A stretch of 6,416 nucleotides of DNA from Deltaproteobacteria bacterium (GTDB taxonomy: Bacteria; Desulfobacterota; Desulfuromonadia; Desulfuromonadales; BM103), in assembly GCA_006226895.1 (NCBI GenBank), contig SBFN01000117.1, positions 1 through 6,416 on the forward strand, written 5' to 3'. A model generated the notes under the pieces. The model made no database searches. It was not told where the DNA came from and saw nothing but the letters and a program-made list of their open reading frames with translations. A program made the position numbers and the translations under genes. The first letter of the stretch is position 1, and every line of letters begins with the position of its first letter. Of the stretch, positions 5,916-6,416 are shown piece by piece.

Positions 5916-6416
5916 TCATATCTCCAGGCAGTTGCGCTCATCATTCCAGTATGGCGAGAGCTTGCGCAAGCGAGCAATAATATCTGGCAGGACCTCAATG
6001 ATCCGCTCGATATCCTCTTCGTTATTGTAACGGCTCAAGCTGATACGCACCGAGCCGTGGATCGCGGTAAAGGGCACCTGCATTGCCTTGAGGACATGGG
6101 ACGGGTCAAGTGTGCCGGAGGTGCAGGCCGAACCGCTCGAGGCGCAGATGCCGTGGCGGCTCAACTCGAAGAGGATGGCCTCTCCCTCAATACCGTGGAA
6201 GGCAAGGTTCAGGGTGTTCGGCAGGCGCATGGCGGCTTCTTTACCATTCACCTCTACAGCTGGGATGCGCTCAACCAGGGCATTTTGTAAACGGTCACGC
6301 AGATTACGCACGCGGCCCTGCTCATCGGACACACCGGCTATCGCCAGCTCGCACGCTTTGGCCAGGCCAACGATATAGGCGACATTCTCTGTGCCGGCCC
6401 GGCGTCCCTTCTCTTG
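5916..6416 (-). CDS. nifS: NifS-type cysteine desulfurase (N-terminal part beyond window edge)
   Basis: This PLP enzyme removes sulfur from cysteine, forming alanine and an enzyme persulfide that feeds Fe-S cluster assembly. The reading frame is open to base 6416, so 166 C-terminal residues of a protein usually about 400 long are present; an internal ATG at 6332 is not the start. The first visible residues, QEKGRRAGTEN, are the conserved Q-E-x-G-x-R-x-G-T-x-N region of class V aminotransferases. The catalytic loop ICASSGSACTSG (visible residues 90-101) contains the active cysteine, Cys98 of the visible part (codon 6125-6123). It is followed by DPSHVLKAM and the C-terminal GSVRISLSRYNNEEDI and SPYW. 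The CASSGSACTSG form and SPYW end look more like NifS than IscS, although such NifS-type enzymes often serve housekeeping Fe-S assembly in anaerobes. The PLP-lysine region lies outside the window. Confidence 0.9.
   Translation of the reverse strand, partial: QEKGRRAGTENVAYIVGLAKACELAIAGVSDEQGRVRNLRDRLQNALVERIPAVEVNGKEAAMRLPNTLNLAFHGIEGEAILFELSRHGICASSGSACTSGTLDPSHVLKAMQVPFTAIHGSVRISLSRYNNEEDIERIIEVLPDIIARLRKLSPYWNDERNCLEI

Noticed and set aside
5916..6332. Reading the desulfurase as a 138-residue gene starting at an internal ATG
   Set aside because: The frame continues to the window edge and encodes the conserved QEKGRRAGTEN region upstream of that ATG, so the gene is simply truncated by the edge.

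Overview
The window looks like chromosomal core DNA of a Gram-negative bacterium with moderate to fairly high GC. Protein style suggests an anaerobic or microaerobic proteobacterium of the Desulfuromonadales/deltaproteobacterial type: a NifS-type cysteine desulfurase, a Sec-type signal peptide on an enzyme, a BCAM0308-family zinc protein, and PCMT/spermidine-synthase-like proteins of that flavour. The taxonomic call is an inference from remembered protein families, not from a database match. I see no mobile elements, CRISPR, tRNA or rRNA.

Layout from left to right. A nearly complete uridine phosphorylase gene (udp) runs leftwards off the window edge. A 206-bp divergent intergenic region separates it from a rightward gene for a cytosolic protein-L-isoaspartate O-methyltransferase (PCMT-1). 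PCMT-1 converges on a leftward cluster. In its own 5'-to-3' order, that cluster is a small zinc-ribbon protein (BCAM0308 family), a second PCMT that carries an N-terminal signal peptide, and a 795-residue membrane protein with a central spermidine-synthase-like Rossmann domain. The last two genes overlap by 4 bp (ATGA). Further right, also leftward, lie a NifS-type cysteine desulfurase cut by the right edge and, immediately after its stop codon, a small DUF3024-like protein.

How the genes may work together. Uridine phosphorylase salvages pyrimidines. NifS supplies sulfur for Fe-S clusters, and the small downstream protein is probably co-translated with it. The most unusual part is the cluster at 1672-5380. 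It pairs an apparently exported PCMT with a membrane protein built on an aminopropyltransferase/methyltransferase fold whose usual catalytic aspartates appear to be missing, and a second PCMT without a signal peptide sits next to it. This suggests an envelope-linked protein-repair or small-molecule modification unit. Its chemistry cannot be decided from sequence alone, because S-adenosylmethionine is not normally available outside the cytoplasm.
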